Shown here: one piece after another, positions 8,901 through 16,516 of the stretch | Layout: each line of letters begins with the position of its first letter | Numbering within the stretch: position 1 is the first letter of the stretch | NCBI RefSeq assembly: GCF_937863595.1 | Contig: NZ_CALMGQ010000076.1 | Location: 1-45,522 of the forward strand | Length of the DNA: 45,522 bases | Direction: 5' to 3' | Origin: an uncultured Cytophaga sp. | Lineage (GTDB): Bacteria; Bacteroidota; Bacteroidia; Cytophagales; Cytophagaceae | Notes under the pieces: generated by a model | Seen by the model: only the letters and a program-made list of their open reading frames with translations | Told to the model about the DNA's origin: nothing | Database searches by the model: none | Translations under genes and position numbers: made by a program

Positions 8901-10130
8901 TCCTGCAGCTACATTGGTGATGTTTTTTGTTGTTGCTCCATTCGTCCATAAATACGTGTAAGGAGCAATGCCTCCAGTTGGGTTGATAGAAATCCCTCCA
9001 GTACTTGAGCCATTACATACAACATTTGTAATGGTTGGTCCACCAAGCAAAGCTAATGGAGGGTTCTCTGTAATAGTTATGCCACTAATAGTAGTGAAAC
9101 AACCTTTACTGTCTGTGATAGTAACTGCATAGGTGCCTGCTTTAACATTAGATAAATCTTCCGTTGTTTGTCCATTGGTCCATAAAAAAGAATAAGGAGC
9201 TGTTCCGCCAGCAGCACTTAAGTTTACAGCCCCAGTAGATGCCCCATTACAGTCAATGTTAGTGGTAGTATGTGTTGCTGAAATAAGCGTTAATGGTTCT
9301 GTAATGATAAACGATACATTTTTCGTGCAATTATTTTTGTCGGTTACAAGTACAGAGTATGTACCTGCAATTAACCCCGAAATATCTTCTGTAGTTGCAC
9401 CGTTGCTCCAGACCGTAGATATATATGGGGATACTCCTCCAGATGGTGTAATGTCTATTGCTCCATTCGATCCTCCTTTACAAGAAACATTTGTTATAAT
9501 GCTCGAAACACTTATTGATATAGGCTCATTAACGGAAAATGTTTCATCCAAAGTACAGTTATTTCCATCAATTATAGTTAATGTATAATCACCGGCAATC
9601 AATCCAGATATATCTTCGGTAACTGCTCCATTGCTCCATGAATAGGTATATGGTGTGGTTGGCCCTCCTGTAACAATAGCATCAATGGCACCGTCGTTTC
9701 CACCATTACATGTAACATTAGTTATGGTTCCGCTTGAAATTGAAAGAGGTGGTGGTTGAGTTAATGTAATTGATTGGCTACAAAAAGCAAAAGCACCGCC
9801 ACCTATTGGTACCTGAATTACAAGAAAATAATTATTATCTGCAGGCAGATTTGAAAAGGTATAATTATTTATAGGGTGGTTATTAATAATTATTGGATCC
9901 AATACCACACTATATAAGGAATAGGTATAGCTCGGGTTTGATCCACCTGTAATGGATACAGTAATACTGCCAGAGTTATCTCCGTTACAACGTAAATCTT
10001 GTGTGTTCACCGTCATTGAAACCAATGAAGGTGAACTACATATTTGTGCGTATGTACTATTTGTTTGGAGTATTAAAAATAGTCCAAACAAAATGTTAAA
10101 ATAAATCGATATTTTTTTTATCGTTCCCAA
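2919..10130 (-). CDS. Giant SprB-repeat surface protein with T9SS C-terminal domain
   Basis: A 2403-residue predicted cell-surface adhesin of the SprB type. A signal peptide spans about residues 1-28, ending TYAQ. About 26 repeats of roughly 75 residues follow (pattern: SCNG, GSI, GGTAPYTYSW, NGATT, AGTYSVTITD, GC, TITEP), each usually with two cysteines. The last 79 residues (from about 2325: PNLITPNNDDKNDRF, NRWGNRVF, GVYYYEL) form the gliding-motility C-terminal sorting domain used by type IX secretion. In Flavobacterium johnsoniae the much larger SprB is moved along the cell surface during gliding. This protein could act similarly or bind substrate. The start is TTG, 2 bp after the stop of the upstream small gene, so translation is probably coupled. 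Repeats 7-15 and 18-23 show higher-order duplication. Confidence 0.92.
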   Translation of the reverse strand: MGTIKKISIYFNILFGLFLILQTNSTYAQICSSPSLVSMTVNTQDLRCNGDNSGSITVSITGGSNPSYTYSLYSVVLDPIIINNHPINNYTFSNLPADNNYFLVIQVPIGGGAFAFCSQSITLTQPPPLSISSGTITNVTCNGGNDGAIDAIVTGGPTTPYTYSWSNGAVTEDISGLIAGDYTLTIIDGNNCTLDETFSVNEPISISVSSIITNVSCKGGSNGAIDITPSGGVSPYISTVWSNGATTEDISGLIAGTYSVLVTDKNNCTKNVSFIITEPLTLISATHTTTNIDCNGASTGAVNLSAAGGTAPYSFLWTNGQTTEDLSNVKAGTYAVTITDSKGCFTTISGITITENPPLALLGGPTITNVVCNGSSTGGISINPTGGIAPYTYLWTNGATTKNITNVAAGAFSVLVTDSKGCPMTFGPFTITEPIAITAAPNTTPVNCHGTNTGAINLNPSGGVLPYSFTWSNGASTQNITNLIAGSYSVTIKDKNGCTLIVGPIVITEPVAINATSTINNVSCNGTSTGSIALTNITGGTAPYSYSWNTGATTGIISGLAAGSFTVTIKDFNGCSSILPTFTITEPSVITATNAITNILCNGTSAGAIDITPSGGTAPYTFAWTNTATSEDLTAVAAGSYSVTITDSKGCSKPFGPFTISQSPPITLATLPIITNVNCAGGITGSITITPTGGTAPYTYSWTNGSTTQNITALTAGIYSVTITDATSCSKIFGPYTITEPATITATSSITNASCNGSNTGAINITPAGGTPNYTYLWSNGATSQNIAGLIAGSYSVTITDKNACSKVIGPFVINQPIPISATGIITNVSCNAGATGSITLSTPTGGTAPFTYTWNNGATSKDLTAVIAGTYTVTIKDFNNCSSTLPAFTITEPTLITITNSITNITCNGGSTGAINITPTGGTAPYTFAWTNGATSEDLTVVAAGTYSVTISDSKGCSKVFGPFTITQSPPITLTSLPTITNVNCNGASTGSITINPSGGTAPYTYSWTNGNTTQNITALTAGTYSVTITDATSCSKTFGPYTITEPAPITATSSIINASCNGTNTGAINITPAGGTPTYTYLWSNGATSQNIAGLIAGSYTVTITDKNFCSKVIGPFVISQPVPVTATGIVTNVSCNAGATGSITLSTPTGGSAPYTYTWNNGATSKDLTGVIAGTYTVTIKDFNNCSNTLPAFTITEPTVISSTGAITDVVCNGTSTGAINITSAIGGVGPYTYSWSNGVTTQNNINIPAGNYILTITDASSCPLKMSFVIKEPSPIVSSPSNSNATCNGTADGLISLTNPIGGSGPFTYVWNNGATTQNLTNIVAGSYSVIITDSKGCTKSVGPITITEPASISTTGTTTDPSCNGSASGSIILSTPSGGTAAYTYSWSNGAITKDLINVVAGTYTVVITDKKGCSNPVPISFTLNNGTAIIGTATASPSIVCSGASTTVTANIDPAYTPAASPYSFNGGVTFQNAATFIIAHITGDTTVTVVVKDINGCLSNPILVQINTNKIAGALTITNTISCFGSTDGELTMNITGSSLGYLYSINGAAFQSSNVFSNLSKGIYTIVIDDGTACKSSYTITLTEPSLLTMGIKKIIDNDPCLATDNGSILVTTNGGNTGKQFTITPSGLAQTDSLFTNLVGNTYTIVVTDSKGCSATVNTTINQPTPITITSINTPINCTNPLSGAIDVNVAGGVAPFTYLWNTGSTNQDLINLTAGTYKVVVTDSKNCKDSLTVTINEAPTVIGTATANPAIVCSEQGTVITAVIDPLFIAGVNAYSFNGGLTYQTSSVFPIASVQGDTTVSVVIKDVNGCISNPIIVVIKTTKISATVDISKEISCVGAADGSLTVTVSGPSTGFTYALNGGTPQTLPIFSNLSKGSYTIVIDDGTACKSSYTSLLIDPAPITIGIKSVTNVSPCAGGSNGSIVVTVNGGSPIYSFTLTPGGSTQSDSTFSNLIAANYSIVVTDLKGCSANTTATIIQPMGVDTSLITKTIVNNICAGNNNGSIQIANITGGVPPYSFTLNGLTNTNGFFDKLLSGKDTMVITDAGGCLTKYVFIITEPLPILFATNNIASSCVLADGSIEIFNVTGGTPPYRYSINDGTTYGNTKLFSNLGLGSYPVRVADQKGCSYAYVVNLTNKPAPVPYVRITEPRCNKGTNGFIVLDSISGGIPLFQYTFNDIQVGSSTVYSNLSAGDYSLTIKDQSCTYNIDSFFVYNKKTMVYDTLSSTRLTVKEPKPITASVISVKADRYQNTGVAGIYNIAGGTPGYLWSENNSVFTKVSKDTVYLNHLPRGNHSIFVLDTNGCKATFTISIEVEFFIPNLITPNNDDKNDRFEIMALPVGSELLIVNRWGNRVFIDSNYDNSWDADEDSDGVYYYELTLPNGAKHKGWVEVTR
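4165..5830 (-). repeat. 948-bp higher-order repeat inside the adhesin gene
   Basis: The segment beginning IGTATASPSIVCS recurs as IGTATANPAIVCS. Matching DNA anchors at 5809 and 4861 are 948 bp (316 codons) apart. Each copy carries a cysteine-containing non-SprB spacer module (PYSFNGGVTF / AYSFNGGLTY) and two SprB-like repeats containing DDGTACKSSYT and FTxTPxG. The second copy lacks the final unit. Boundaries are approximate. Confidence 0.75.
6561..8402 (-). repeat. Two consecutive 921-bp four-repeat modules in the adhesin gene
   Basis: The SprB repeats run in the order ABCD-ABCD-A. Matching DNA anchors at 8403, 7482 and 6561 are each exactly 921 bp (307 codons) apart. Some stretches are nearly identical at the DNA level, which suggests recent duplication or gene conversion of a four-repeat block. 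Confidence 0.85.
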
Positions 10131-10132
10131 AA

Positions 10133-10516
10133 TTATTCTTCTCTTAATGTGATTGTTTTACTTTTGTATTCATTATTCCCACCACTCACAACAATCATAT
10201 ATTCCCCAACTGACAAATTGTTTATTGTTAATTCGCGCTTTACTTGATATTCTTTAACGGGTATTGTGGTTGAGTAAATCAATATTTTATATGGAGCATT
10301 GCTGCCTGTAATAATAATTTCAATTGAACCATTTTCTTTTCCAATCATTGGTTGAATTCCGTTTAAGGAAAAGTCTAAACTTTCTTCTACTGCATTTTGA
10401 TTCAAAAATCCAGTGTGTGCATTTATTGGAGCACTCAAGAAACCACAAAGAGCAAAAAAAGAAAAGATGCCTAATGCAGTATAAAATTTCTTTTTAAATG
10501 AGTAAATATCTACCAT
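10133..10516 (-). CDS. Small secreted protein with one SprB-like repeat
   Basis: A 127-residue protein that I cannot assign to a named family. An N-terminal hydrophobic segment at about residues 10-33 (ALGIFSFFALCGFLSAPINA) looks like a signal peptide. The rest reads like one degenerate SprB repeat: NGSIEIIITGSNAPYKI, then LTINNLSVGEYMIVVSGG, then KTITL. It lacks the cysteine pair and the C-terminal sorting domain. The giant adhesin starts 2 bp after its stop codon, so the two are almost certainly co-expressed. It could be a partner, cap or periplasmic helper of the adhesin; that is inference. It starts at ATG. Confidence 0.8.
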   Translation of the reverse strand: MVDIYSFKKKFYTALGIFSFFALCGFLSAPINAHTGFLNQNAVEESLDFSLNGIQPMIGKENGSIEIIITGSNAPYKILIYSTTIPVKEYQVKRELTINNLSVGEYMIVVSGGNNEYKSKTITLREE

Positions 10517-10735
10517 AGTTCATTCGTTTGTTTCCAAGTATTGATTTTTAACGCAATCCCTAGTCGAATGTTCTTATTTTTTATTCTTTTGTATCTTTGT
10601 TAACAATAGATAATGTAAGAATCTACACAGTTTTTAATGCATTTAAATGTTAACTAAAATGCTTACAAGGGATTAACATTTGAAATTTTGCAATGATAAT
10701 ATAAAACTTTGAATTTTTATTATTGTTTCTTTTCG

Positions 10736-10743
10736 TATTTTTG
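10736..10743 (+). promoter_or_regulatory. Candidate -7 box for the aconitase gene
   Basis: TATTTTTG matches TAnnTTTG and lies 45 bp before the aconitase ATG. A T-rich stretch, but no clean TTTG, sits at the -33 position. A second match, TATCTTTG, lies at 10592-10599 on the same strand, so an earlier start with a long leader is possible. Nothing else is evident in the 272-bp gap 10517-10788. Confidence 0.4.
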
Positions 10744-10788
10744 TCTAATTAGAAGTGATTAATATTTAATATAAAACGAAATAGGATT

Positions 10789-13056
10789 ATGGCATTTGAT
10801 TTAGAGATGATAAAAAAAGTCTATTCTCTTATGCCTCAAAGAATTGAGGCAGCAAAAAAGTTAATAGGCAAACCTTTAACGCTAACAGAGAAGATTCTTT
10901 ATTCGCATTTGGATGAGGGAGCAGCTACAAAGGTTTATGAAAGAGGCGTATCTTATGTTGATTTTAATCCAGATAGAGTTGCAATGCAAGATGCAACAGC
11001 TCAGATGGCATTGTTGCAATTTATGCAAGCAGGTAGACCCAAAGTCGCTGTACCTTCCACGGTACATTGTGATCACTTAATCACAGCAAGAGAAGGTGCA
11101 ACAAAAGATTTACCTTTTGCAAACAAAGAAAGTAAAGAAGTTTTTGATTTCTTAGGTTCTGTATCTAATAAATATGGTATTGGATTCTGGAAACCTGGTG
11201 CAGGGATTATCCATCAAGTAGTGTTAGAAAACTATGCTTTCCCTGGTGGTATGATGATTGGTACAGATTCTCACACTGTGAATGCAGGTGGTTTGGGTAT
11301 GTTAGCAATTGGTGTTGGTGGTGCTGATGCATGTGATGTAATGGCTGGTTTACCTTGGGAGTTGAAATTCCCTAAGTTGATTGGTGTAAAATTAACAGGT
11401 AAGTTAAATGGTTGGACTGCACCTAAAGATGTTATTCTTAAGGTAGCTGGTATCTTAACTGTAAAAGGCGGTACAGGTGCAATTGTTGAATATTTCGGCG
11501 AGGGTGCTACTTCTATGTCTTGTACTGGTAAAGGTACAATTTGTAACATGGGTGCTGAAATTGGTGCTACAACATCAACTTTCGGTTACGATGAATCTAT
11601 GGAGCGCTATCTTCGTGCTACTGGCCGTGCCGATATTGCTGATTTAGCAAACGGAATTAAACAACATTTAAATGCAGATCCAGAAGTATATGCTTCTCCA
11701 GAAAAATATTTTGATGAAGTTATTGAATTAAATTTATCTGAATTAGAACCACATTTAAACGGTCCATTTACACCTGATTTGGCAACTCCTGTTTCTAAAA
11801 TGAAAGAAGAAGCTGCTAAAAACGGTTGGCCATTGAAAGTTGAATGGGGCTTGATTGGTTCTTGTACAAACTCTTCTTACGAAGATTTATCAAGAGCTGC
11901 ATCCATTGCAAAACAAGCAATTGCAAAAGGACTTGTTACTAAATCTGAATTTGGTATCAATCCAGGTTCTGAACAAGTACGTTATACTGCTGATAGAGAT
12001 GGATTATTAGGAACATTTAAAGATTTAAATGCGAAAATATTTACCAACGCTTGTGGACCATGTATTGGTATGTGGGATCGTGTTGGTGCTGAGAAAAAGG
12101 AAAAAAACACGATTGTTCACTCCTTCAATCGTAACTTCGCAAAACGTGCGGATGGTAATCCAAATACCTTCGCTTTCGTAGCTTCTCCTGAAATGGTTGC
12201 GGCTATTGCAATTGCTGGAGATTTATCATTCAATCCATTAACGGATACATTGATTAATAATAAAGGCGAACGAGTAAAATTAGATCCTCCATTTGGTGAC
12301 GAATTACCTTCTAAAGGTTTTGCAGTTGAAGATGCAGGGTTCCAAGCTCCCGCTGCTGATGGATCTGGTGTTCAAGTTGTCGTAGCTCCAACTTCTGATC
12401 GTTTACAATTACTAGAGCCATTTGCTGCTTGGGAAGGTACAGATCTTAAAGGCTTAAAATTATTGATTAAAGCGAAAGGTAAATGTACAACTGATCATAT
12501 TTCTATGGCTGGTCCATGGTTGAAGTATAGAGGTCACTTAGATAATATTTCGAACAATATGTTGATTGGTGCAGTTAACATATTTAATGAAAAAACGGAT
12601 GATGTTAAAAATCAATTAACAGGAGTTTATGGTCCAGTGCCTGCTACGCAACGTGCGTATAAAGCTGCAGGTATTGGTTCTATTGTAGTGGGTGATGAAA
12701 ACTATGGTGAAGGTTCTTCTAGAGAACATGCAGCCATGGAACCTCGTCACTTAGGTGTTCGTGCAGTATTGGTAAAATCATTTGCTCGTATTCACGAAAC
12801 AAACTTGAAAAAACAAGGTATGCTTGGTTTGACATTCGCGAACAAAGAAGATTACAATAAAATATTGGAAGATGATTCAATTGATATTGTAGGGTTAACT
12901 TCTTTTAGTGCAGATGTTCCTTTGACTATCGTGTTAAACCACAAAGATGGCAGCAAGGATGAAATCAAAGCAAATCATACCTACAACGAACAACAAATTG
13001 AATGGTTTAAAGCAGGCGGTGCGTTGAATATCATTCGTAAGAATGTTGTAGCATAA
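10789..13056 (+). CDS. acn: Aconitate hydratase (mitochondrial-type)
   Basis: TCA-cycle enzyme that interconverts citrate and isocitrate through a [4Fe-4S] cluster. The 755-residue length and motifs match the mitochondrial-type aconitases rather than AcnA/IRP1 or Acn[14 protein letters not shown] and [14 protein letters not shown] are visible. The three cluster cysteines are at 359 (GSCTNSS), 422 and 425 (ACGPCIG). The C-terminal swivel domain contains [15 protein letters not shown] with the substrate-binding Ser-Arg. It is apparently monocistronic, with a strong terminator after it. A five-unit heptamer array begins 3 bp after its stop codon. Confidence 0.97.
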   Translation: MAFDLEMIKKVYSLMPQRIEAAKKLIGKPLTLTEKILYSHLDEGAATKVYERGVSYVDFNPDRVAMQDATAQMALLQFMQAGRPKVAVPSTVHCDHLITAREGATKDLPFANKESKEVFDFLGSVSNKYGIGFWKPGAGIIHQVVLENYAFPGGMMIGTDSHTVNAGGLGMLAIGVGGADACDVMAGLPWELKFPKLIGVKLTGKLNGWTAPKDVILKVAGILTVKGGTGAIVEYFGEGATSMSCTGKGTICNMGAEIGATTSTFGYDESMERYLRATGRADIADLANGIKQHLNADPEVYASPEKYFDEVIELNLSELEPHLNGPFTPDLATPVSKMKEEAAKNGWPLKVEWGLIGSCTNSSYEDLSRAASIAKQAIAKGLVTKSEFGINPGSEQVRYTADRDGLLGTFKDLNAKIFTNACGPCIGMWDRVGAEKKEKNTIVHSFNRNFAKRADGNPNTFAFVASPEMVAAIAIAGDLSFNPLTDTLINNKGERVKLDPPFGDELPSKGFAVEDAGFQAPAADGSGVQVVVAPTSDRLQLLEPFAAWEGTDLKGLKLLIKAKGKCTTDHISMAGPWLKYRGHLDNISNNMLIGAVNIFNEKTDDVKNQLTGVYGPVPATQRAYKAAGIGSIVVGDENYGEGSSREHAAMEPRHLGVRAVLVKSFARIHETNLKKQGMLGLTFANKEDYNKILEDDSIDIVGLTSFSADVPLTIVLNHKDGSKDEIKANHTYNEQQIEWFKAGGALNIIRKNVVA

Positions 13057-13059
13057 GTA

Positions 13060-13094
13060 AGTATAAAGTACGGAGTATCGAGTACTAAGTATTT
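13060..13094 (+). repeat. Five tandem AGTAYNN heptamers 3' of acn
   Basis: On the plus strand (the sense of acn): AGTATAA, AGTACGG, AGTATCG, AGTACTA, AGTATTT, exactly 7 bp each. They start 3 bp after the aconitase stop codon and end just before the terminator hairpin. Confidence 0.8.
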
Positions 13095-13097
13095 AAA

Positions 13098-13140
13098 AAA
13101 ATAGCGCTTCAAATGATACATTTGAATGCGCTATTTTTTT
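13098..13140. terminator. Bidirectional terminator between acn and the DUF58 gene
   Basis: AAATAGCGC-TTCAAATG pairs with CATTTGAA-T-GCGCTATTT (one bulged base, 3-base loop), with A-run and T-run flanks. It ends aconitase transcription and can also serve the convergent DUF58 gene. Confidence 0.85.
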
Positions 13141-13170
13141 GTTTTTTTTAATTAAAATAATTTATAGGTT

Positions 13171-13205
13171 CTGTACTTAGTACTAAGTACTCCTTACTAA
13201 GTACT
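13171..13205 (-). repeat. Five tandem AGTAYNN heptamers 3' of the DUF58 gene
   Basis: On the minus strand (the sense of the DUF58 gene): AGTACTT, AGTAAGG, AGTACTT, AGTACTA, AGTACAG. The first unit begins at the last base of the stop codon. The phase is exactly 7 bp, as at the acn and pgk arrays. Confidence 0.8.
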
Positions 13206-14101
13206 TATATTGCGTTTCGCTTTAACAAAAAAGGAACAAAAATTTGGTCAAAGCTTTTTCGAATATCCGCTTCAATAAATTCAATTCCATAATCACCAAA
13301 TTTTAATTTTAATTCATAAAAATACGCTTGAACTTTTTTAGTATAATCATATTTTATTTCATGTGGATATACTTTAATTTGTTCGCCACTTTCTGCATCA
13401 GTCAATAAATAGGGGCGGTCTTCTAATTCAAACAATTCTTCTTGTTTGGAATCCCAGACATGGAAAAGTATAATATCGTGTTTCATATGTTTTAAGTGTT
13501 GCAAGGATGTAAATAATTCTTCCATCCGTTTATCTTCACCTAAAAAATCTGTAAAAATAACAACCATAGATCTTCTATGAAGCTGATTTGCCAAGGCATG
13601 TAATACCTTTGGCAAATGGGTAGTTTTCTGTTCGTTTTTAGTTTCTAATCTTTGTTGGAGCTGTATCAGTGTATTGTGAAGGTGAATAGACGTTGATTTG
13701 ATTTGACTAATATATTCGATGTCTTCATTAAATAAACACAAGCCAAATGCATCACGTTGCCGTTGAAGCAGATTAGCAAGAGAGCCTGCAGCAATCGTAC
13801 AAAAACGTAATTTGTCATTTGTATCCGCTGGGAAATACATGCTTGAACTAATATCTACAGCTAGCATACACCGCAAATTCGTTTCTTCATCAAACTGCTT
13901 CGTATAGAGGCGATCTGTCTTCGCAAATACTTTCCAATCTATAAAGCGCGTATTGTCTCCGGGATTATAATTTCTATGTTCTGCAAATTCTACAGAAAAA
14001 CCATGATAAGGCGATTTGTGTTTTCCAGTAATAAAACCATCAACCAATTTTTTTGTTAATAATTCTAAATTGCCGTATTCTCTTATATCTTCTAAATTCA
14101 T
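13205..14101 (-). CDS. DUF58 / von Willebrand A-like domain protein
   Basis: A 298-residue cytoplasmic DUF58 protein. The family signature YNPGDNTRFIDWKVFAKTDR is present, followed by a von Willebrand A-like domain with a metal-site motif DISSS at Asp83. In other bacteria such proteins sit with MoxR ATPases and BatA/BatB-type proteins in envelope or stress functions. No MoxR gene is visible here. The start at 14101 is ATG, one base after the rlpA stop codon. A longer reading would need the TTG at 14116 and a 14-bp overlap. Co-transcription with rlpA is likely. Confidence 0.88.
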   Translation of the reverse strand: MNLEDIREYGNLELLTKKLVDGFITGKHKSPYHGFSVEFAEHRNYNPGDNTRFIDWKVFAKTDRLYTKQFDEETNLRCMLAVDISSSMYFPADTNDKLRFCTIAAGSLANLLQRQRDAFGLCLFNEDIEYISQIKSTSIHLHNTLIQLQQRLETKNEQKTTHLPKVLHALANQLHRRSMVVIFTDFLGEDKRMEELFTSLQHLKHMKHDIILFHVWDSKQEELFELEDRPYLLTDAESGEQIKVYPHEIKYDYTKKVQAYFYELKLKFGDYGIEFIEADIRKSFDQIFVPFLLKRNAI

Positions 14102-14102
14102 G

Positions 14103-14834
14103 TTATTTAATTTCAATAATCAACGATTCAATTCCACTTTCGATCAACTTGCATTGTTGCTCCCTTGCAGACCATTCTGTTTCGTACCCCGCGTAAACTA
14201 CTTGATATGCGAATTCTTCACCTATACGTGAAATATGTATGTAGGGAATGCCAATATACAATTTTTCATAGTTTGAAATTTGAAAAATTGCATCTTCAGC
14301 TGTATTAAATGTCCCGGTTTGAAGTAAGAAGCAATTAAGTAGAACTGGCGATGTTAAATTGGGGAAATAATAGCCTTCCATGTAGGTATTCTTATTTGGT
14401 GTTTCAGCAGATTGGATGGAATCGGTATTGTCAACAACTTCAATAATAACATCACCAATTCCACTTGCTACTAAATCAAGCTCTTTAGCTGCAGCGTAGG
14501 ATAGGTCTATTAATCTCATTTTGCTATATGGACCTCGATCATTAACCGTCACAAGAGTTGACTTTCCATTTGTAATATGTGTTATTTTTAGTTTTGTGCC
14601 AAAAGGGTATGTTTTATGAGCAGCCGTATACTTATTTTTATCGTATTTTTCGCCTGATGCAGTACGTTTCCCATGAAGATTGTTTGAATAAAAACTGGCT
14701 TTCCCTGATATCTGTTGGGAAAATGATGGGACAGACAAATAGAAAAAAGTAGCTAGCATTAAAATTGACAATAAAGGCATGTTTGAGTGGAATGGCACTT
14801 CTGATTTAAAACTAAAGTTTCTCAATACCTTCAT
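14103..14834 (-). CDS. rlpA: RlpA-family septal/cell-wall protein
   Basis: A 243-residue exported protein with a signal peptide at about residues 18-40 (ending SFSQQ) and a double-psi beta-barrel domain: GKASFYSNNLHGKRTASGE, AAHKTYPFGT, VTVNDRGPYSKMRLIDLS. RlpA proteins bind or cleave peptidoglycan lacking stem peptides. The C-terminal part (about 165-243: LNCFLLQTGTFNTAEDA through a final beta-strand) has the look of a degenerate SPOR domain, the usual RlpA partner domain. It is the first gene of a pair with the DUF58 gene and diverges from the PUR-alpha-like gene. Confidence 0.88.
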   Translation of the reverse strand: MKVLRNFSFKSEVPFHSNMPLLSILMLATFFYLSVPSFSQQISGKASFYSNNLHGKRTASGEKYDKNKYTAAHKTYPFGTKLKITHITNGKSTLVTVNDRGPYSKMRLIDLSYAAAKELDLVASGIGDVIIEVVDNTDSIQSAETPNKNTYMEGYYFPNLTSPVLLNCFLLQTGTFNTAEDAIFQISNYEKLYIGIPYIHISRIGEEFAYQVVYAGYETEWSAREQQCKLIESGIESLIIEIK

Positions 14835-14910
14835 TGTTAATGGTTTATTTTATTTGTAATTTAAAGAAAATAAATTAGTTTTATTACATAGTAAATTTAA
14901 CTTTTGAATT

Positions 14911-15255
14911 GTGGAAGAGAAAAAAGACAATGAAAATGTTGAGATTTATTCTCAACGAATCAAGGCAGGGAAAAGAACATATTTTTTTGATGTGAAGTCT
15001 ACACGTTCAAATGATTATTATTTGACAATTACAGAAAGTAAAAAACGCTTCAAAGACGATGGGTTTTATTACGAAAAGCATAAAATATTTCTGTATAAAG
15101 AAGATTTTAATAAATTCATTGCAGCGTTAACTCAGTCTGTAAACCATATCAAGACTGAATTGATGCCAGAAGTTGATTTTGATCAATTTGAAAAACAAGC
15201 AGAAAACGATGATGAAGAGAATAACTCTTTCGATACTGATTTGAAATGGGATTGA
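14911..15255 (+). CDS. PUR-alpha-like DUF3276 protein
   Basis: A 114-residue cytoplasmic protein of the DUF3276/PUR family common in Bacteroidota. The KAGKRTYFFDVKSTRSNDYYLT segment region and the repeat-like FKDDGFYYEKHKIFLYKED strand-helix pattern fit the Whirly-like PUR nucleic-acid-binding fold known from Borrelia. The C-terminus is acidic (DDEEN). It probably binds DNA or RNA; its targets are unknown. The start is GTG, with no better ATG upstream in frame. It diverges from rlpA with a 76-bp gap. Confidence 0.85.
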   Translation: MEEKKDNENVEIYSQRIKAGKRTYFFDVKSTRSNDYYLTITESKKRFKDDGFYYEKHKIFLYKEDFNKFIAALTQSVNHIKTELMPEVDFDQFEKQAENDDEENNSFDTDLKWD

Positions 15256-15337
15256 TTTCTTACATTTCAACATACGTCTAAACACGCCAATTATTCTATT
15301 TTTTGTACATGTAAAATTTTTTTTGGTGAATATTGTT

Positions 15338-15345
15338 TACTTTTG
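15338..15345 (+). promoter_or_regulatory. Candidate -7 box for ychF
   Basis: TACTTTTG fits TAnnTTTG and lies 27 bp before the ychF ATG. No good TTTG is found at the standard -33 distance, so support is partial. Confidence 0.4.
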
Positions 15346-15372
15346 TATTCATTAAATTAAATTTTTTATAAA

Positions 15373-16470
15373 ATGAGTTTACAATGTGGTATCGTTGGTC
15401 TTCCGAATGTTGGCAAATCAACTCTTTTCAATGCGCTGTCTAATGCGAAAGCCGAAGCAGCTAATTATCCTTTCTGTACAATCGAACCGAATGTTGGTGT
15501 AGTTACAGTTCCAGACCCTCGTTTGGTTATTTTAGAAACAATTGTTAAGCCTGAAAGAGTCGTTCCAGCAATTATTGAATTTGTTGATATTGCAGGCTTG
15601 GTTAAAGGTGCTAGCAAAGGAGAGGGCTTGGGTAATCAATTCTTAGCTAATATTCGTGAAGTAGATGCAATCGTACATGTTATTCGTTGTTTTGAAGATG
15701 ATAACATCATTCATGTCAATGGTACTGTAAATCCTATATCAGATAAAGAAATAATTGAAACAGAGTTACAATTGAAAGATTTAGATTCTGTAGAAAAAAA
15801 GATATCAAAAACAGAACGTGCTGCAAAAGCAGGTGATGCGAAGGCTAAAAAAGATCTTGCAACCTTAACCCTTTATAGAAATCATTTATTAGAGGGAAAA
15901 AATGCTCGTTCTTTAGAATTGCCACAGGAAGATAAATTAGTTTTAGACGATTTGCACTTATTGACAATAAAACCTGTTATATACGCAGCAAATGTGGATG
16001 AGAATTCATTACCTGATGGAAATAAGTTTGTTGAGATATTAAGAAAGGAAGTAGAAAAGGAAAATGCACAGTTAGTCATTGTATGTGCAGCTATTGAAGC
16101 TCAGATACAAGAATTAACAGATCCTGAAGAAAAAGCAATGTTCTTGCAAGAATATGGTTTAACAGACTCAGGCTTAAATAAGCTAATCCGCGCTTCTTAC
16201 AGCTTATTAGACTTAATAACCTATTTCACTGCAGGTGTTAAAGAAGTAAGAGCATGGACAATCACAAAAGGATGGAAAGCTCCCAAATCTGCAAGCGTTA
16301 TTCACAATGATTTTGAGAAAGGATTTATAAAAGCAGAAGTAATTAAATTCAAAGATTACGAAACATTCAAGTCAGAAGCTGGTTGTAAAGAAGCAGGTAA
16401 GATTTCAATAGAAGGCAAAGAATATGTTGTGCAAGATGGAGATATCATGCACTTCCGTTTCAATGTATAA
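15373..16470 (+). CDS. ychF: Redox-regulated ATPase/GTPase YchF (OLA1 family)
   Basis: A 365-residue P-loop NTPase of the Obg/OLA1 family that associates with ribosomes and prefers ATP. G1 is [14 protein letters not shown] at the N-terminus, the switch region is [13 protein letters not shown]3 is [20 protein letters not shown], and the specificity position reads YAANVDEN rather than NKxD, as expected for YchF. The C-terminal TGS domain is seen around [12 protein letters not shown] and ends [15 protein letters not shown]. The Cas6-like gene follows 46 bp later on the same strand and may be co-transcribed. Confidence 0.96.
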   Translation: MSLQCGIVGLPNVGKSTLFNALSNAKAEAANYPFCTIEPNVGVVTVPDPRLVILETIVKPERVVPAIIEFVDIAGLVKGASKGEGLGNQFLANIREVDAIVHVIRCFEDDNIIHVNGTVNPISDKEIIETELQLKDLDSVEKKISKTERAAKAGDAKAKKDLATLTLYRNHLLEGKNARSLELPQEDKLVLDDLHLLTIKPVIYAANVDENSLPDGNKFVEILRKEVEKENAQLVIVCAAIEAQIQELTDPEEKAMFLQEYGLTDSGLNKLIRASYSLLDLITYFTAGVKEVRAWTITKGWKAPKSASVIHNDFEKGFIKAEVIKFKDYETFKSEAGCKEAGKISIEGKEYVVQDGDIMHFRFNV

Positions 16471-16516
16471 TAAATAATTAGAGGTAAATAATGTTAAATA
16501 TTTTTAATTTAAGAAT

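Noticed and set aside
3862..9588. Many plus-strand reading frames of 60-110 codons opposite the adhesin gene
   Set aside because: They are antisense shadows of the SprB repeats. They recur at the repeat period, have valine-rich composition, and lack family features or promoters.
13205..14116. DUF58 start at 14116
   Set aside because: That codon is TTG and forces a 14-bp overlap with rlpA. The ATG at 14101 fits the family N-terminus and follows the rlpA stop by one base.
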